A stretch of 59,665 nucleotides of DNA. It comes from Saccharopolyspora kobensis (GTDB lineage: Bacteria; Actinomycetota; Actinomycetes; Mycobacteriales; Pseudonocardiaceae). Location: the NCBI RefSeq assembly GCF_900108315.1, contig NZ_FNVB01000018.1:1-59665 (forward strand). Reading direction: 5' to 3'. The first letter of the stretch is position 1. Each line of letters starts with the position of its first letter. Positions 1 to 8,489 of this stretch are shown piece by piece. A model generated the notes under the pieces. The model was not told the origin of the DNA. It did no database searches and saw only the letters and a list, made by a program, of their open reading frames with translations. A program made the position numbers and the translations under genes.

Positions 1-137
1 ACCCACGCAGGCAACGCCCGACCCGACAAGAAAAAATCCAGACTCGTCGACACCGCACGCCGCGCCACATAACCAATACCCAGCACAAAAACGAAGTACA
101 ACGCCAACAACACATAATCAACGGCATTCGCGTCCAA
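1..137 (-). CDS. Sodium/solute symporter, N-terminal fragment (runs off window)
   Basis: Reading the minus strand from a TTG at 137 gives an open frame to the window edge: about 45 residues starting LDANAVDYVLLALYF, then a first membrane helix, then RRAVSTSLDFFLSGRALPAW. The helix plus the SLDFFLSGRxLPAW segment is characteristic of the N-terminus of solute:sodium symporters (SSS family, sugar/SLC5-like branch). An AGGGA sequence lies about 6 nt before the TTG. The rest of the gene is outside the window, so the substrate cannot be inferred. Many codons end in T (ttt, gtt, tat, ggt, att), unlike the C/G-ending codons of the neighbours, which may indicate a different origin. Family call is fairly sure; exact start is not. 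Confidence 0.75.
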   Translation of the reverse strand, partial: MDANAVDYVLLALYFVFVLGIGYVARRAVSTSLDFFLSGRALPAW

Positions 138-412
138 CAGCCGTCCCTGGGCTAGCAGCACCGCCACCCCACCTCCAGACCCAACAAAGTCCAACGACAA
201 CCACCACCGGGCAACCGAAGCCGGACAGTACCGCACAGTGCCGCAGCTCACATCGGACCGATATCAATTCGTTGGATCCCGCAACTGAATCGATCACCCG
301 CGCCGCCGAGCACGGCCATGCGAGTGATATTGCGGAGCGCAACACCCGGACAACGGATTGTGACCGGTACCGTCGCGAATGGCACACGCGCAGCGGCCGA
401 GGGGGAGGAGCT

Positions 413-601
413 GTGAACGCCCGAATCGACCTGGCGATCGCCGCCAGTCTCGCCGAGGACTCGATCGATCACGCCGAGGAGACCGGCTCCGCGCCCGGGC
501 GGCCGGCCGGATTCCTGCGGCACCTGACCGACCTGATCGTCCCGTGGTCGGCGTTCCACCTGGACACCTGCCGGGCCCACAACGGACCCGACCGCACCTG
601 A
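413..601 (+). CDS. Small hypothetical protein, 62 aa
   Basis: A GTG at 413 sits 2 nt after a strong ribosome-binding stretch (GGGGGAGGAG, 401-410), so the core GGAGG is about 5 nt away. It opens a 62-residue frame (VNARIDLAIAASLAED...) ending TGA at 599-601. The protein is soluble, with a predicted amphipathic N-terminal helix and no motif I recognise. It ends 3 bp before the stop of the convergent TetR gene. Function unknown. An upstream in-frame ATG at 272 would add 47 residues but has no visible ribosome-binding site. Confidence 0.5.
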   Translation: MNARIDLAIAASLAEDSIDHAEETGSAPGRPAGFLRHLTDLIVPWSAFHLDTCRAHNGPDRT

Positions 602-604
602 CCG

Positions 605-1144
605 CTAGGCGCCGACGCCCGTCAGCAGGGTGTCGACCACGCGCGCCGCCAGCTCGTCGACGTCGTCACCGCCCTGCCCGACCTCGACCGCCTCGTGGAT
701 CAGCGCGTAGTAGACCCGCCGCGCCCACTCCCCGTCGACGTCGGAGCGCAGCGCGCCGGAGTCCTTGGCGCGCTGGAAGAGCCGCACGCACGCCTGCCGC
801 ACCTCTTCGTGGATGCACTCGCCCTCGCCGACGGCGGTCCGGCTCATCGCGAACCCCCAGTCGGCCTTCACCCGCAGCACGTTGACCGTGACCTGGTGCA
901 GCGCGACCAGCGGTGGAGCGCTGTCGGGACGCGCCGCCGCGACCGCGTCGCGGAACTGCTCGGCGGCCCAGACGGCCATCGCCTCCACCAGCGCCTCCCG
1001 GCTGGCGAACCGGCGGTGCACCGTGGTGCGCGCGACCCCCGCGGCCTCGGCGATCTGCGCCATGGACGCGGCCGGATCCGCGCGCAGCACGCGCTCGGCG
1101 GCCTCCAGGATCACCTGGACCGTCCGCTCCGAATCCGCCCGCAT
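605..1144 (-). CDS. TetR-family transcriptional regulator
   Basis: A 179-aa protein with a TetR N-terminal domain. The helix-turn-helix reads MAQIAEAAGVARTTVHRRF (about residues 25-45), followed by a variable all-helical ligand-binding domain. It is divergent from the SDR gene at 1262, and the 117-bp gap holds a TetR-type inverted repeat, so it probably represses the SDR gene and itself (inference). The ATG at 1144 was chosen because the HTH follows at the usual distance; an in-frame GTG at 1156 would add four residues. The ligand cannot be predicted. The longer open frame upstream is antisense to the SDR gene and not real. Confidence 0.85.
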   Translation of the reverse strand: MRADSERTVQVILEAAERVLRADPAASMAQIAEAAGVARTTVHRRFASREALVEAMAVWAAEQFRDAVAAARPDSAPPLVALHQVTVNVLRVKADWGFAMSRTAVGEGECIHEEVRQACVRLFQRAKDSGALRSDVDGEWARRVYYALIHEAVEVGQGGDDVDELAARVVDTLLTGVGA

Positions 1145-1195
1145 CGCTCGCGTCACCCGACGAACACTACAGCAGCGTCCCAGCTCGCCCCTTAG

Positions 1196-1224
1196 TTGCA
1201 ACATCTGTGTTGCGTCTATATCGT
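1196..1224 (+). promoter_or_regulatory. Candidate promoter and TetR operator in the TetR/SDR gap
   Basis: A perfect inverted repeat GCAACA-TCTG-TGTTGC lies at 1198-1213, the size and form of a TetR-family operator. It overlaps a possible plus-strand promoter for the SDR gene: TTGCAA at 1196-1201, a 17-nt spacer, and TATCGT at 1219-1224. Repressor binding would block this promoter. Operator assignment to the adjacent TetR is inference from position. Confidence 0.5.
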
Positions 1225-1261
1225 CTGATGCGTCACCCAAGACGCGACAGAGGAGGCAGGC

Positions 1262-2044
1262 GTGGACCTGCGACTTTCCGGCAAGACCGCCCTCGTGACC
1301 GGCGCCAGCCGCGGAATCGGCCTGGCCATCACATCCGCGCTCATCGCCGAAGGCATGCGCGTGATCGCGACGGCGCGCACCATCACGCCGGAACTGGCGG
1401 CGACGGGCGCCATCGGGATCCCCGCCGACCTGTCCGGCCCCGACGCCCCGCAGCACCTGGTCGACCGGGCGATCGCCGAAGCGGGACCGCTCGACCTGCT
1501 CGTCAACAACGTCGGCGGCGGCGACGGCGACCTGCTCGCCGGATTCACCGAGCTCACCGACGAGCAGTGGCAGCAGACCTTCGAGCTGAACTTCTTCAGC
1601 GCCGTCCGCACCACCCGCGCGGCGCTGCCGAGCCTGCTGAGCCGCGAAGGCACCATCATCAACATCTCGTCGAACGGCGCCCGGCAACCGCACGCCGGGC
1701 CGATGCCCTACACCACGGCGAAAGCCGCGCTGACCGCCTTCGGCAAAGCCCTCGCCACCGAAGTCGGACCGCGCGGCGTCCGGGTCAACACCATCTCCCC
1801 CGGCCCGACCCGCACCGCGCTCTGGGAGAGCCCCGACGGCCACGGCGCGAAGCTGGCGCAGTCCCTCGGCATCCCGCTGGACGAGCTGCTCGCCCGGCTC
1901 CCGGCGGAAGCGGGCATGACCACGGGGCGCCTGGTCGACCCGGCCGAAGTCGCCGCGCTGGTGGCCTTCCTCGCCTCACCGCACGCGGCGAGCACCGCGG
2001 GCGCCGACCACCTCGTCGACGGCAACGCGACCAAGACGGCCTGA
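1262..2044 (+). CDS. Short-chain dehydrogenase/reductase (SDR)
   Basis: A 260-aa classical SDR oxidoreductase. The cofactor motif TGASRGIG is at 13-20, NNVG (variant of NNAG) at 82-85, the catalytic serine at 136/137, and YxxxK as Y150/K154. The length is typical for the family. The GTG start is preceded by AGGAGG at 1251-1256. It is divergent from a TetR gene and probably under its control. The substrate is unknown. The stop codon TGA (2042-2044) is followed at once by a copy of the 24-bp repeat unit. Confidence 0.9.
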   Translation: MDLRLSGKTALVTGASRGIGLAITSALIAEGMRVIATARTITPELAATGAIGIPADLSGPDAPQHLVDRAIAEAGPLDLLVNNVGGGDGDLLAGFTELTDEQWQQTFELNFFSAVRTTRAALPSLLSREGTIINISSNGARQPHAGPMPYTTAKAALTAFGKALATEVGPRGVRVNTISPGPTRTALWESPDGHGAKLAQSLGIPLDELLARLPAEAGMTTGRLVDPAEVAALVAFLASPHAASTAGADHLVDGNATKTA

Positions 2045-2045
2045 T

Positions 2046-2070
2046 GCGAGCATGGGAACCTTCCTGTCAC
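2046..2070 (+). repeat. 24-bp repeat unit, single, with decayed partner
   Basis: Matches the unit GCGAGCATGGGAAC + CTTCCTGTCAC exactly. It starts one base after the SDR stop codon, in the SDR/hydrolase convergent gap. A degenerate opposite arm, GGGAGGTTCCC, follows at about 2080-2090. Confidence 0.9.
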
Positions 2071-2136
2071 CCACGGCCGGGAGGTTCCCCGCCGCCCCAG
2101 GCGAATCGGCTGATCAGAGGGCTGGCGGAGTACCGG

Positions 2137-3183
2137 TCAGGCGTCCGCGACGACGTGGCCGGACAGGTGCGCTCCGAGGAAGCCGACCAGCACGGAGCGG
2201 ACTGCGGCCACGCCCTCGCCGGGCGCCAGCGTCCCGAAGCTCAGCAGGTCGTCCGGATCGCCCGGTTCACGCAGGCCCAGCGGAGCCGCGAACACGTCGA
2301 AGTCCGTGGCCGACAGGTGCCCGGCGTCGGGCACCGTCGTCCACTGGCGCGGACCGCGAAGCAACGGCCACACCTGCTCCCAGCCGGCCAGGACGTCCGG
2401 GTCGTCGGGGTCGGGCGGAGTCAGCGCGCACAGCAGCACCGGCACGTCCAGGCCGGTGGTGAGCACTTCGCCGTACAGCGACCCGTCGAGCACCGCCGCG
2501 GCGGCCACCCGGTCGTCCAGCCGAGCGACCTCCAGCGCCGCCGCGCCGCCCAGCGAGTGCCCGGCGACGGCGATCCGGTCCGGATCGACCAGCTCGCGCC
2601 ACTCGGATCCGAGCAGCCGGTCCAGCACGAACCGCAGGTCGGCGATCCGGGTGGCGAGATAGCGGTCCTCGAGGTCTCCGTCCTCGCCGAAGTCCGGCTC
2701 GTGGTGGGCGACCACGCGCCCGTCGGGGAAGGCCACTCCCGCCGCGTCGGACGGGTGGTCCACGCCGGCCACCCACAGCCCCCGCGAAGCCAGCTCCTCG
2801 GCGAGAGCGCTCAGCCCGGTCCGGTACTCGCCCAGCCCGGGCGACAACAGCACCAGCGGCGCGGGCGCACCGATCAGCGGCGGCACACCGTCGAGCGCGG
2901 TTACGCCCGCGGCGGCCAGCGCCTCACCCGACTCGGCGCCGAGGTTCTCGCCCTCCTCGGCCCAGCTGTCGATGACCAGCCGCGCCACCGGCACCGGCAG
3001 GTAGCGGGCGCGGTCACCCGCGGACCCGGCCGGGTACCACAGCTGCACCATCAACTCCCGGCTGCGACCGGTGTCCCAGGGGTCCGCCCGATCCGCGTCG
3101 ACGAGGTGCCAGGACCGCGTCCCCACCGGACGGGGACCGCCGGGCGGCGGCAGCTGCAGCGAGCTCGCAGAGGAGTTGGGCAT
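2137..3183 (-). CDS. PAF-acetylhydrolase-like alpha/beta hydrolase
   Basis: A 348-aa alpha/beta-hydrolase-fold esterase resembling the platelet-activating-factor acetylhydrolase isoform II family. The nucleophile elbow GHSLGG gives Ser210; Asp233 (VLDGS) and His289 (DAGHLS) complete a plausible triad. The oxyanion-side motif LLSPGLGEYR lies near 112-121. It has no clear signal peptide, so it is probably cytoplasmic. It is convergent with the SDR gene, with a repeat unit between them. Natural substrate unknown. Confidence 0.8.
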   Translation of the reverse strand: MPNSSASSLQLPPPGGPRPVGTRSWHLVDADRADPWDTGRSRELMVQLWYPAGSAGDRARYLPVPVARLVIDSWAEEGENLGAESGEALAAAGVTALDGVPPLIGAPAPLVLLSPGLGEYRTGLSALAEELASRGLWVAGVDHPSDAAGVAFPDGRVVAHHEPDFGEDGDLEDRYLATRIADLRFVLDRLLGSEWRELVDPDRIAVAGHSLGGAAALEVARLDDRVAAAAVLDGSLYGEVLTTGLDVPVLLCALTPPDPDDPDVLAGWEQVWPLLRGPRQWTTVPDAGHLSATDFDVFAAPLGLREPGDPDDLLSFGTLAPGEGVAAVRSVLVGFLGAHLSGHVVADA

Positions 3184-3273
3184 GTCCGTCCGATCCGATC
3201 GAATTGATGATCACGATCGAACAGCGCGGCCGCGGTGGGGCGCAATCGAATATCCCCGACCGCTCGCGGCGGA

Positions 3274-3933
3274 TCAGAACAGCCGGTACTCGTCCGGCTC
3301 GATGCCGCGCAGCTTGTCGTAGTCCAGGACGACGCAGCGGATACCGCGGTCCTCGGCCAGCGTGCGCGCCTGCGGCTTGATCTGCTGCGCGGCGAACACG
3401 CCGGTGACCGGGGCCAGCAGCGGGTCCCGGTTGAGCAGCTCCAGGTAGCGGGTCAACTGCTCGACGCCGTCGATCTCGCCGCGCCGCTTGATCTCCACCG
3501 CCACGCTCGCGCCGTCGGCGTTCCGGCACATCAGGTCCACCGGGCCGATCGCGGTCGGGAACTCGCGGCGGACCAGCGACCACCCCTCGCCCAGCGTCGT
3601 CACGTGCTCGGCCAGCAGCTCCTGCAGGTGCGCTTCGACACCGTCCTTGACCAGCCCCGGCTCGACGCCCAGCTCGTGCTTGGAGTCGTGCATGATCTCG
3701 TCGAGGGTGATCACCAGCTTCTCGCCAGCCTTGTTCTGCACCGTCCACACGCCGGGGTCCTCGATCAGCCAGCACGGCGGGCTCATCCAGTTCAACGGCT
3801 TGTAGGCCCGGTCATCGGAGTGCACCGACACCGAACCATCGGCCTTCACCAGCAGCAGGCGCTGCGCCATGGGCAGATGCGCGGTGAGTCGGCCGACGTA
3901 GTCCACCTGGCAGCGGGCAATGACGAGTCGCAC
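3274..3933 (-). CDS. nucS: Mismatch-specific endonuclease NucS
   Basis: A 219-aa protein matching actinobacterial NucS/EndoMS, the nuclease of the non-canonical mismatch repair pathway in organisms lacking MutS/MutL. The N-terminal DNA-binding domain begins VRLVIARCQVDYVGRL. The C-terminal RecB-like nuclease core shows D133 (GPVDLM), E147-x-K149 (VEIKR) and Q159 (EQLTRYL). The GTG at 3933 was chosen because family members begin exactly here; a longer frame adds 13 unsupported residues. M. tuberculosis nucS is likewise close to the atp/murA region. It is divergent from the permease gene, with about 110 bp between the starts. Confidence 0.93.
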   Translation of the reverse strand: MRLVIARCQVDYVGRLTAHLPMAQRLLLVKADGSVSVHSDDRAYKPLNWMSPPCWLIEDPGVWTVQNKAGEKLVITLDEIMHDSKHELGVEPGLVKDGVEAHLQELLAEHVTTLGEGWSLVRREFPTAIGPVDLMCRNADGASVAVEIKRRGEIDGVEQLTRYLELLNRDPLLAPVTGVFAAQQIKPQARTLAEDRGIRCVVLDYDKLRGIEPDEYRLF

Positions 3934-4044
3934 CCGGCACAGCGTACGGGCGTCGATCCAGAAGTCGAGCACCCCCGGGGCAACCAGCCGGTAGGGCGAG
4001 GTCGGACCTCGATGTTCCCGCTGGGCGAGATACCGTTACGCCTC

Positions 4045-5454
4045 GTGTCATTCGCCCGAACCCTGCTGCGCGTCAAACCCGCTGAGCAACTCGCCGACGA
4101 CGGCTCGCACACCCAGCTGCGCCGCACCCTCGGTCTGGTCCCACTGGTGGCGCTCTCGGTCGGCGCGACGCTCGGAACCGGGATCTTCGTGGTGCTGGCC
4201 GAGGCCGCTCCGGCCGCCGGTCCCGCGGTGGTCGTGTCGTTCGTGCTGGCCGGGCTGGCAGCGCTGTGCTCCGCCCTGTCCTACGCCGAACTCGCCGGCA
4301 GCGTCCCGGTGTCCGGCTCGGCCTACTCCTACACCTACGCCACGCTCGGTGAGCTGGTCGCCTGGATCTGCGGCTGGTGCCTGCTGCTGGAGTACGGCGT
4401 GTCGGTCGCGGCGGTCGCGGTCGGCTGGGGCGGTTACCTGAACGAGTTCCTGCAGGGCACCATCGGGGTCACCATCCCGGACATCCTCGCCGCACCGCCC
4501 GGCGAAGGCGGCGTGGTCAACATCCCGGCCGCGCTGATCGTGCTGCTGGCCATGTTCGTGCTGCTGCGGGGCGTGCGGGAGAGCGCGCGGGTCACCACCA
4601 TCACCACCCTGCTCAAGATCGCGGTGCTGGTGTTCTTCGTCGCCGTGGCGATCACCGCGTTCAACTCGGACAACATGACGCCCTTCGCCCCGTACGGGTT
4701 CGCCGGGATCTCGGTGGGCGCGTCGGCCGTCTTCTTCTCCTTCATCGGCTTCGACGCCGCCTCCACCGCCGGCGAGGAGGCCCGCAACCCGAAGCGGGAC
4801 CTGCCCCGCGCGATCATCCTGTCGCTGGCCATCGTCACCGCGATCTACGTGCTGGTCGCCTTCGCCGCGGTGGGTGCGGTCGGCGTCGACGTGCTCTCCG
4901 GCTCCAACGCCTCGCTGGCCACCGCGCTGCGCATCGTGACCGGCCAGGGCTGGGCGTCGGTGGTGCTCGCCTTCGGCGCGGTGATCGCCATCGCCTCGGT
5001 GGTGCTGACCGTCCTGTACGGCCAGACCCGAATCCTGGTCTCGATGTCCCGCGACGGCCTGATGCCGAGCATGCTGTCGAAGGTCAACCAGCGCGCGGTG
5101 CCGGCGCGCAACACCATCGTCGTCGGTGTCGTAGTGGCGCTGCTGGCCGCGGTCGTGCCGCTCAACCAGCTCGCCGAGGCGACCAGCATCGGCACGCTGG
5201 TCGCGTTCAGCCTGGTCAACATCGGCGTCCTGGTCCTGCGCCGGACCCGCCCGGAGCTCTCGCGCAGCTTCCGGACGCCGCTGATGCCGTGGATCCCGCT
5301 GCTGGGCCTGGCGCTGTGCGTGTACCTGATCTTCGGGCTGGACGTCGTCACCTGGGTGACCTTCGCGATCTGGACCGCGATCGGGCTGGCGGTGTACTTC
5401 GGCTACGGCCGCCGCAAGTCCAAGCTGAACGGCAGCGGGCCCGCCGCCGGTTGA
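4045..5454 (+). CDS. APC-superfamily amino acid permease
   Basis: A 469-aa integral membrane protein with about 12 predicted helices, of the cationic amino acid transporter branch of the APC superfamily. The first-helix signature ALSVGATLGTGIFVV is near residues 35-50, and FFSFIGFDAASTAGEEARNP marks helix 6 and the following loop. A GTG at 4045 (VSFARTLLRVKP) is preferred; an ATG at 4012 would add 11 residues. Neither has a convincing ribosome-binding site. The substrate is probably a cationic or neutral amino acid (family inference). The stop codon abuts a repeat hairpin. Confidence 0.88.
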   Translation: MSFARTLLRVKPAEQLADDGSHTQLRRTLGLVPLVALSVGATLGTGIFVVLAEAAPAAGPAVVVSFVLAGLAALCSALSYAELAGSVPVSGSAYSYTYATLGELVAWICGWCLLLEYGVSVAAVAVGWGGYLNEFLQGTIGVTIPDILAAPPGEGGVVNIPAALIVLLAMFVLLRGVRESARVTTITTLLKIAVLVFFVAVAITAFNSDNMTPFAPYGFAGISVGASAVFFSFIGFDAASTAGEEARNPKRDLPRAIILSLAIVTAIYVLVAFAAVGAVGVDVLSGSNASLATALRIVTGQGWASVVLAFGAVIAIASVVLTVLYGQTRILVSMSRDGLMPSMLSKVNQRAVPARNTIVVGVVVALLAAVVPLNQLAEATSIGTLVAFSLVNIGVLVLRRTRPELSRSFRTPLMPWIPLLGLALCVYLIFGLDVVTWVTFAIWTAIGLAVYFGYGRRKSKLNGSGPAAG

Positions 5455-5515
5455 GAGGATGGGAACCTTCCTGTCACGCCCGCGCGCCGGAGGTGACAGG
5501 AAGGTTCCCATCCTC
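5455..5515. repeat. Inverted pair of 24-bp repeat units (23-bp perfect hairpin)
   Basis: Left arm 5455-5477 (GAGGATGGGAACC...) and right arm 5493-5515 are perfect reverse complements over 23 bp with a 15-nt loop. It begins directly after the permease stop codon. Both arms carry the GAGGAT variant, so the arms match each other rather than the commoner GAGCAT form. The structure could act as a transcription terminator or 3'-end stabiliser. Confidence 0.92.
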
Positions 5516-5796
5516 GCGCGCCGCCCACGCCCGGTTCCCGCTCACGAGCTCAGCCTTATCGCGCAACGATTTTCACGTTCCATCGCCGACTTCCACCTGG
5601 TCAGGCGACAACAAAGAACGTGCGAACGGATGTTCGATTCGGGATCATGGACGCATGACACCACTGATCTCCGCGATGCAGCCGAGGACGCACCCCGCGG
5701 GACGGGCTTCCCGCCTTCATCCCCGCAATCCACAGTGGATCGCGAGCCGAGTGAGCTCGTCGGTCTCGCACGCCCGCCGTCCGGCACCATGGCCGC
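5516..5796. other. Intergenic region upstream of the NUDIX gene
   Basis: With the hairpin just before it, this makes a 342-bp gap between the permease and the NUDIX gene. I see no convincing small gene. It must hold the NUDIX promoter, but I cannot assign a clear -35/-10 pair. Confidence 0.4.
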
Positions 5797-6336
5797 ATGG
5801 AGCAGACGAGCAGCCGCGAGGTGTACGCGAATCCGTGGATGTCGGTGCGCGAGGACGGAGTGCGCCGCGCCGACGGGTCCGAGGGAATCTACGGAGTGGT
5901 CGACAAGCCCGGCTACGCGCTGGTGATCCCGCTCGACGGGGACCGCCTCCACCTGGTCGAGCAGTACCGCTACCCGCTGGGCCTGCGCCGCTGGGAGTTC
6001 CCGCAGGGCACCGCACCGGACCGGCTCGACGTCCCACCGGCCGAGCTCGCCGCCCGCGAACTGCGGGAGGAAACGGGCCTGCGGGCGGCGAACCTGGTCG
6101 ACCTGGGCACCTTGGACGTCGCACCGGGCATGTCCAGCCAGCGCGGGCGCGTGTTCCTGGCGACCGGGCTGTCCTCCGGCGCGCACGAGCGCGAGCACGA
6201 GGAGCAGGACATGCGCGCTGCCTGGTTCTCTCGCGAGGAGTTCGAGAAGATGGTCGCCGCCGACGAGATCACCGACGCCCAGTCGATAGCCGCCTACGCG
6301 CTCCTGCTGCTGCACGAACGCCGGAATCCGGCCTGA
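5797..6336 (+). CDS. NUDIX hydrolase (ADP-ribose pyrophosphatase-like)
   Basis: A 179-aa NUDIX protein. The metal-binding part of the Nudix box reads RELREETGL at 87-95, preceded by EFPQGTAP (67-74), an arrangement seen in ADP-sugar pyrophosphatases. The usual Glu eight residues before the REL is replaced by Val in a Pro-rich stretch, so the first half of the box is atypical. It probably hydrolyses a nucleoside diphosphate linked to another group; the exact substrate is not predictable. It converges on ehuA with only 10 bp between stop codons. Confidence 0.87.
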   Translation: MEQTSSREVYANPWMSVREDGVRRADGSEGIYGVVDKPGYALVIPLDGDRLHLVEQYRYPLGLRRWEFPQGTAPDRLDVPPAELAARELREETGLRAANLVDLGTLDVAPGMSSQRGRVFLATGLSSGAHEREHEEQDMRAAWFSREEFEKMVAADEITDAQSIAAYALLLLHERRNPA

Positions 6337-6346
6337 ACGACCGCGG

Positions 6347-7129
6347 TCAGGCCTCTTCCAGCACCGACCGCAGGAACCGGCGGGTCCGCTCGTGCTCCGG
6401 GCGCTCGAACAGCTCCTGCGGTGGCTTGTCCTCCAGGATCCGCCCCTGGTCGAACATCAGCACCCGGTGCGAGACGTCGCGCGCGAACTTCATCGCATGC
6501 GTCACGCACAGCATGGTGATGTCGCTGGTGCGCGCCAGATCGCGCAGCACGTCGAGGACCTCGGCGGCCAGCTCCGGGTCCAGCGCGGAGGTGATCTCGT
6601 CCAGCAGCAGCACGTCCGGGTGCATCGCCAACGCGCGGGCGATCGCCACCCGCTGCTGCTGGCCGCCGGACAGCTGCGTCGGGTAGGCGTCCAGCTTGTC
6701 CGCCAGGCCCACCACCTCCAGCAGCTCCCGCGCCCGCCGCTGCGCTTCCGCCACCGGCAGGCCCAGCACGCGCACCGGCGCTTCGGTGACGTTGCGCAGC
6801 ACCCGCATGTTGGGGAAGAGGTTGAACTGCTGGAACACCATGCCGATGTGCTTGCGCACCTCACGCAGGTGCTTCTCGTCAGCGGGCACCAGGCGTTCGC
6901 CCCGGCGCACGTGCGTCAGGCATTCGTCACCGACGTGGATGGTGCCGCCGTCGACCCGCTCCAGCGTCATCAGCAGCCGCAGGATCGTCGTCTTGCCCGA
7001 TCCGCTCGGCCCGATCAGGGTCACGCGCTCCCCGGGCCGAACGGCGAAGTCGAGCTCGTCGAGCACCACGTTGTCACCGAACCGCTTCACGACCCGGTCG
7101 AAGCGGATCATCTCCTCAGCTCCCGACAC
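6347..7129 (-). CDS. ehuA: Ectoine/hydroxyectoine ABC transporter, ATP-binding subunit
   Basis: A 260-aa ABC ATPase: Walker A GPSGSGKT at 40-47, Q-loop near 100, signature LSGGQ at 153-157, Walker B LLLDE at 174-178 and switch His211. It is the last gene of a four-gene operon (ehuB, ehuC, ehuD, ehuA) and overlaps ehuD by 14 bp. The polar-amino-acid ATPase sequence and the order B-C-D-A match the ectoine/hydroxyectoine uptake system, which imports these compatible solutes for osmoprotection or as nutrients. The specific ectoine call rests on recognised sequence similarity and the operon as a whole. Confidence 0.88.
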   Translation of the reverse strand: MSGAEEMIRFDRVVKRFGDNVVLDELDFAVRPGERVTLIGPSGSGKTTILRLLMTLERVDGGTIHVGDECLTHVRRGERLVPADEKHLREVRKHIGMVFQQFNLFPNMRVLRNVTEAPVRVLGLPVAEAQRRARELLEVVGLADKLDAYPTQLSGGQQQRVAIARALAMHPDVLLLDEITSALDPELAAEVLDVLRDLARTSDITMLCVTHAMKFARDVSHRVLMFDQGRILEDKPPQELFERPEHERTRRFLRSVLEEA

Positions 7130-7766
7130 GGCGTTCCAACCTCCGCACCAGCAGCGACGCCGGGTAGCTCAACAGCAGGAAGCAGATGCCGGCCAGGGTC
7201 AGCGGTTCGACGTAGCGGTAGGCGTCGGATCCCGCCTCCTGCGCCGCACCCACCAGATCGAGCACACCGATCGCCAGCAGCAACGGCGTTTCCTTGAACA
7301 TCGAGATGGTGTAGTTGCCCAGCGCGGGGAGCACCCGCGGAATCGCCTGCGGGAGCACCACGCTCGTCCACACCCGGTAGGTCGGCAGGCTCAGCGCCGT
7401 CGCCGCCTCCCACTGCCCGCGCGGCACCCCGTCGATCCCCGCGCGGTAGACCTCGGCCGCGTAGCAGGCGTAGTGCACACCGAGACCGATCACACCGGTG
7501 GTCAGCGACGAGAACCGCAGGCCGATCCCCGGCAGCACGTTGAACAGGAAGTACAGCTGCACCAGCAGCGGGGTGCTGCGCACGAACTCGATGAACAGCC
7601 AGGTCGCGCGGCTGACCGCCCGGATCCGCGACCGCCGCAGCAGCGCGAGCAGCAGGCCCAGCGCGAACGCCACGACCGAACCGAGCACGGTGGCCTCGAA
7701 GGTCACCAGCAGCCCGCGCAGGACGTCCGGGACGACCCGGCCGGTGAACTCCCAGTCCCAGATCAC
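7116..7766 (-). CDS. ehuD: Ectoine ABC transporter permease EhuD
   Basis: A 216-aa inner-membrane permease of the His/Glu/Gln type with about five helices. The ATPase-contact (EAA) loop is YRAGIDGVPRGQWEAATALS, with the conserved Gly, around 107-127. It starts with GTG at 7766, immediately after the ehuC stop codon (TAG at 7769-7767), so the two are translationally coupled. It pairs with EhuC to form the channel. Confidence 0.87.
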   Translation of the reverse strand: MIWDWEFTGRVVPDVLRGLLVTFEATVLGSVVAFALGLLLALLRRSRIRAVSRATWLFIEFVRSTPLLVQLYFLFNVLPGIGLRFSSLTTGVIGLGVHYACYAAEVYRAGIDGVPRGQWEAATALSLPTYRVWTSVVLPQAIPRVLPALGNYTISMFKETPLLLAIGVLDLVGAAQEAGSDAYRYVEPLTLAGICFLLLSYPASLLVRRLERRVGS

Positions 7767-8477
7767 CTACATCGCCCCCGCGCCCCGGCCGAGCGCTTTC
7801 CCCGGCCCGACGGGCTGGCGGCCCACTCCTGCCGCCGCGCGCCGCTCCAGCGCTCGCATCACCGCCGTGATCAGCACCGCCAGCACGAGGTACAGCGCCA
7901 GCATCAGCGAGTAGATCAGCGCGGTCTGGCCGGTGAAGTTGGGTTCGAGGACATCGCGGCCCTGGTAGGTGATGTCGTGCACGAAGATCAGCGACAGCAG
8001 AGCGCTGCTCTTCAGCAGCTGGATGAACAGGTTGTTGAACGGCGGGATCATCTCCACCGCCGCTTGCGGCAGGATCACCCGCCACATCCGCTGCGACCGG
8101 GTGAAGCTCAACGCGACCGCGCACTCGTGCTGCTCCCGCGGTACCGCCTGCACCGCGCCCCGCACGATCTCGCCGCCGTACGCGCCGTGGTTGAGGCCGA
8201 GCACCAAGATCCCCGCCCACATCGGCAGCAGCTCGAAGCCGACCAGCAGCGGCAGCGCGAAGAAGATCCAGAACAGCTGCACCACTTCCGAGGTGCCGCG
8301 CCAGACCTCGACGTAGCTGCGCGCGACGACCCGAACCCACCGCCGCCGCGAGAGCATCCCGAGCCCGGCGATCAACGACAGCACGATGCACAGGGCTATC
8401 CCGCCCAGCGTCGCGATCAACGTCGCCGGGACGCCCTGCCCCAGCACCTGGAGGAAGTGCGAGAAGTTCTCGAACAT
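7767..8477 (-). CDS. ehuC: Ectoine ABC transporter permease EhuC
   Basis: A 236-aa permease with the same fold as EhuD and the EAA loop VRGAVQAVPREQHECAVALS near residues 104-123. Its C-terminus extends about 20 residues beyond the last helix (GVGRQPVGPGKALGRGAGAM). It lies 12 bp downstream of ehuB and abuts ehuD. Together with EhuD it forms the membrane domain of the ectoine importer. Confidence 0.87.
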   Translation of the reverse strand: MFENFSHFLQVLGQGVPATLIATLGGIALCIVLSLIAGLGMLSRRRWVRVVARSYVEVWRGTSEVVQLFWIFFALPLLVGFELLPMWAGILVLGLNHGAYGGEIVRGAVQAVPREQHECAVALSFTRSQRMWRVILPQAAVEMIPPFNNLFIQLLKSSALLSLIFVHDITYQGRDVLEPNFTGQTALIYSLMLALYLVLAVLITAVMRALERRAAAGVGRQPVGPGKALGRGAGAM

Positions 8478-8489
8478 GCCGACTCCCGG

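Noticed and set aside
913..3207. Very long open frames antisense to real genes (for example over 913-3207, 3235-4044 and 17143-20106)
   Set aside because: High GC3 produces long spurious frames on the opposite strand. Their translations are Arg/Pro/Gly-rich and lack domains, while the opposite strand encodes recognised proteins.
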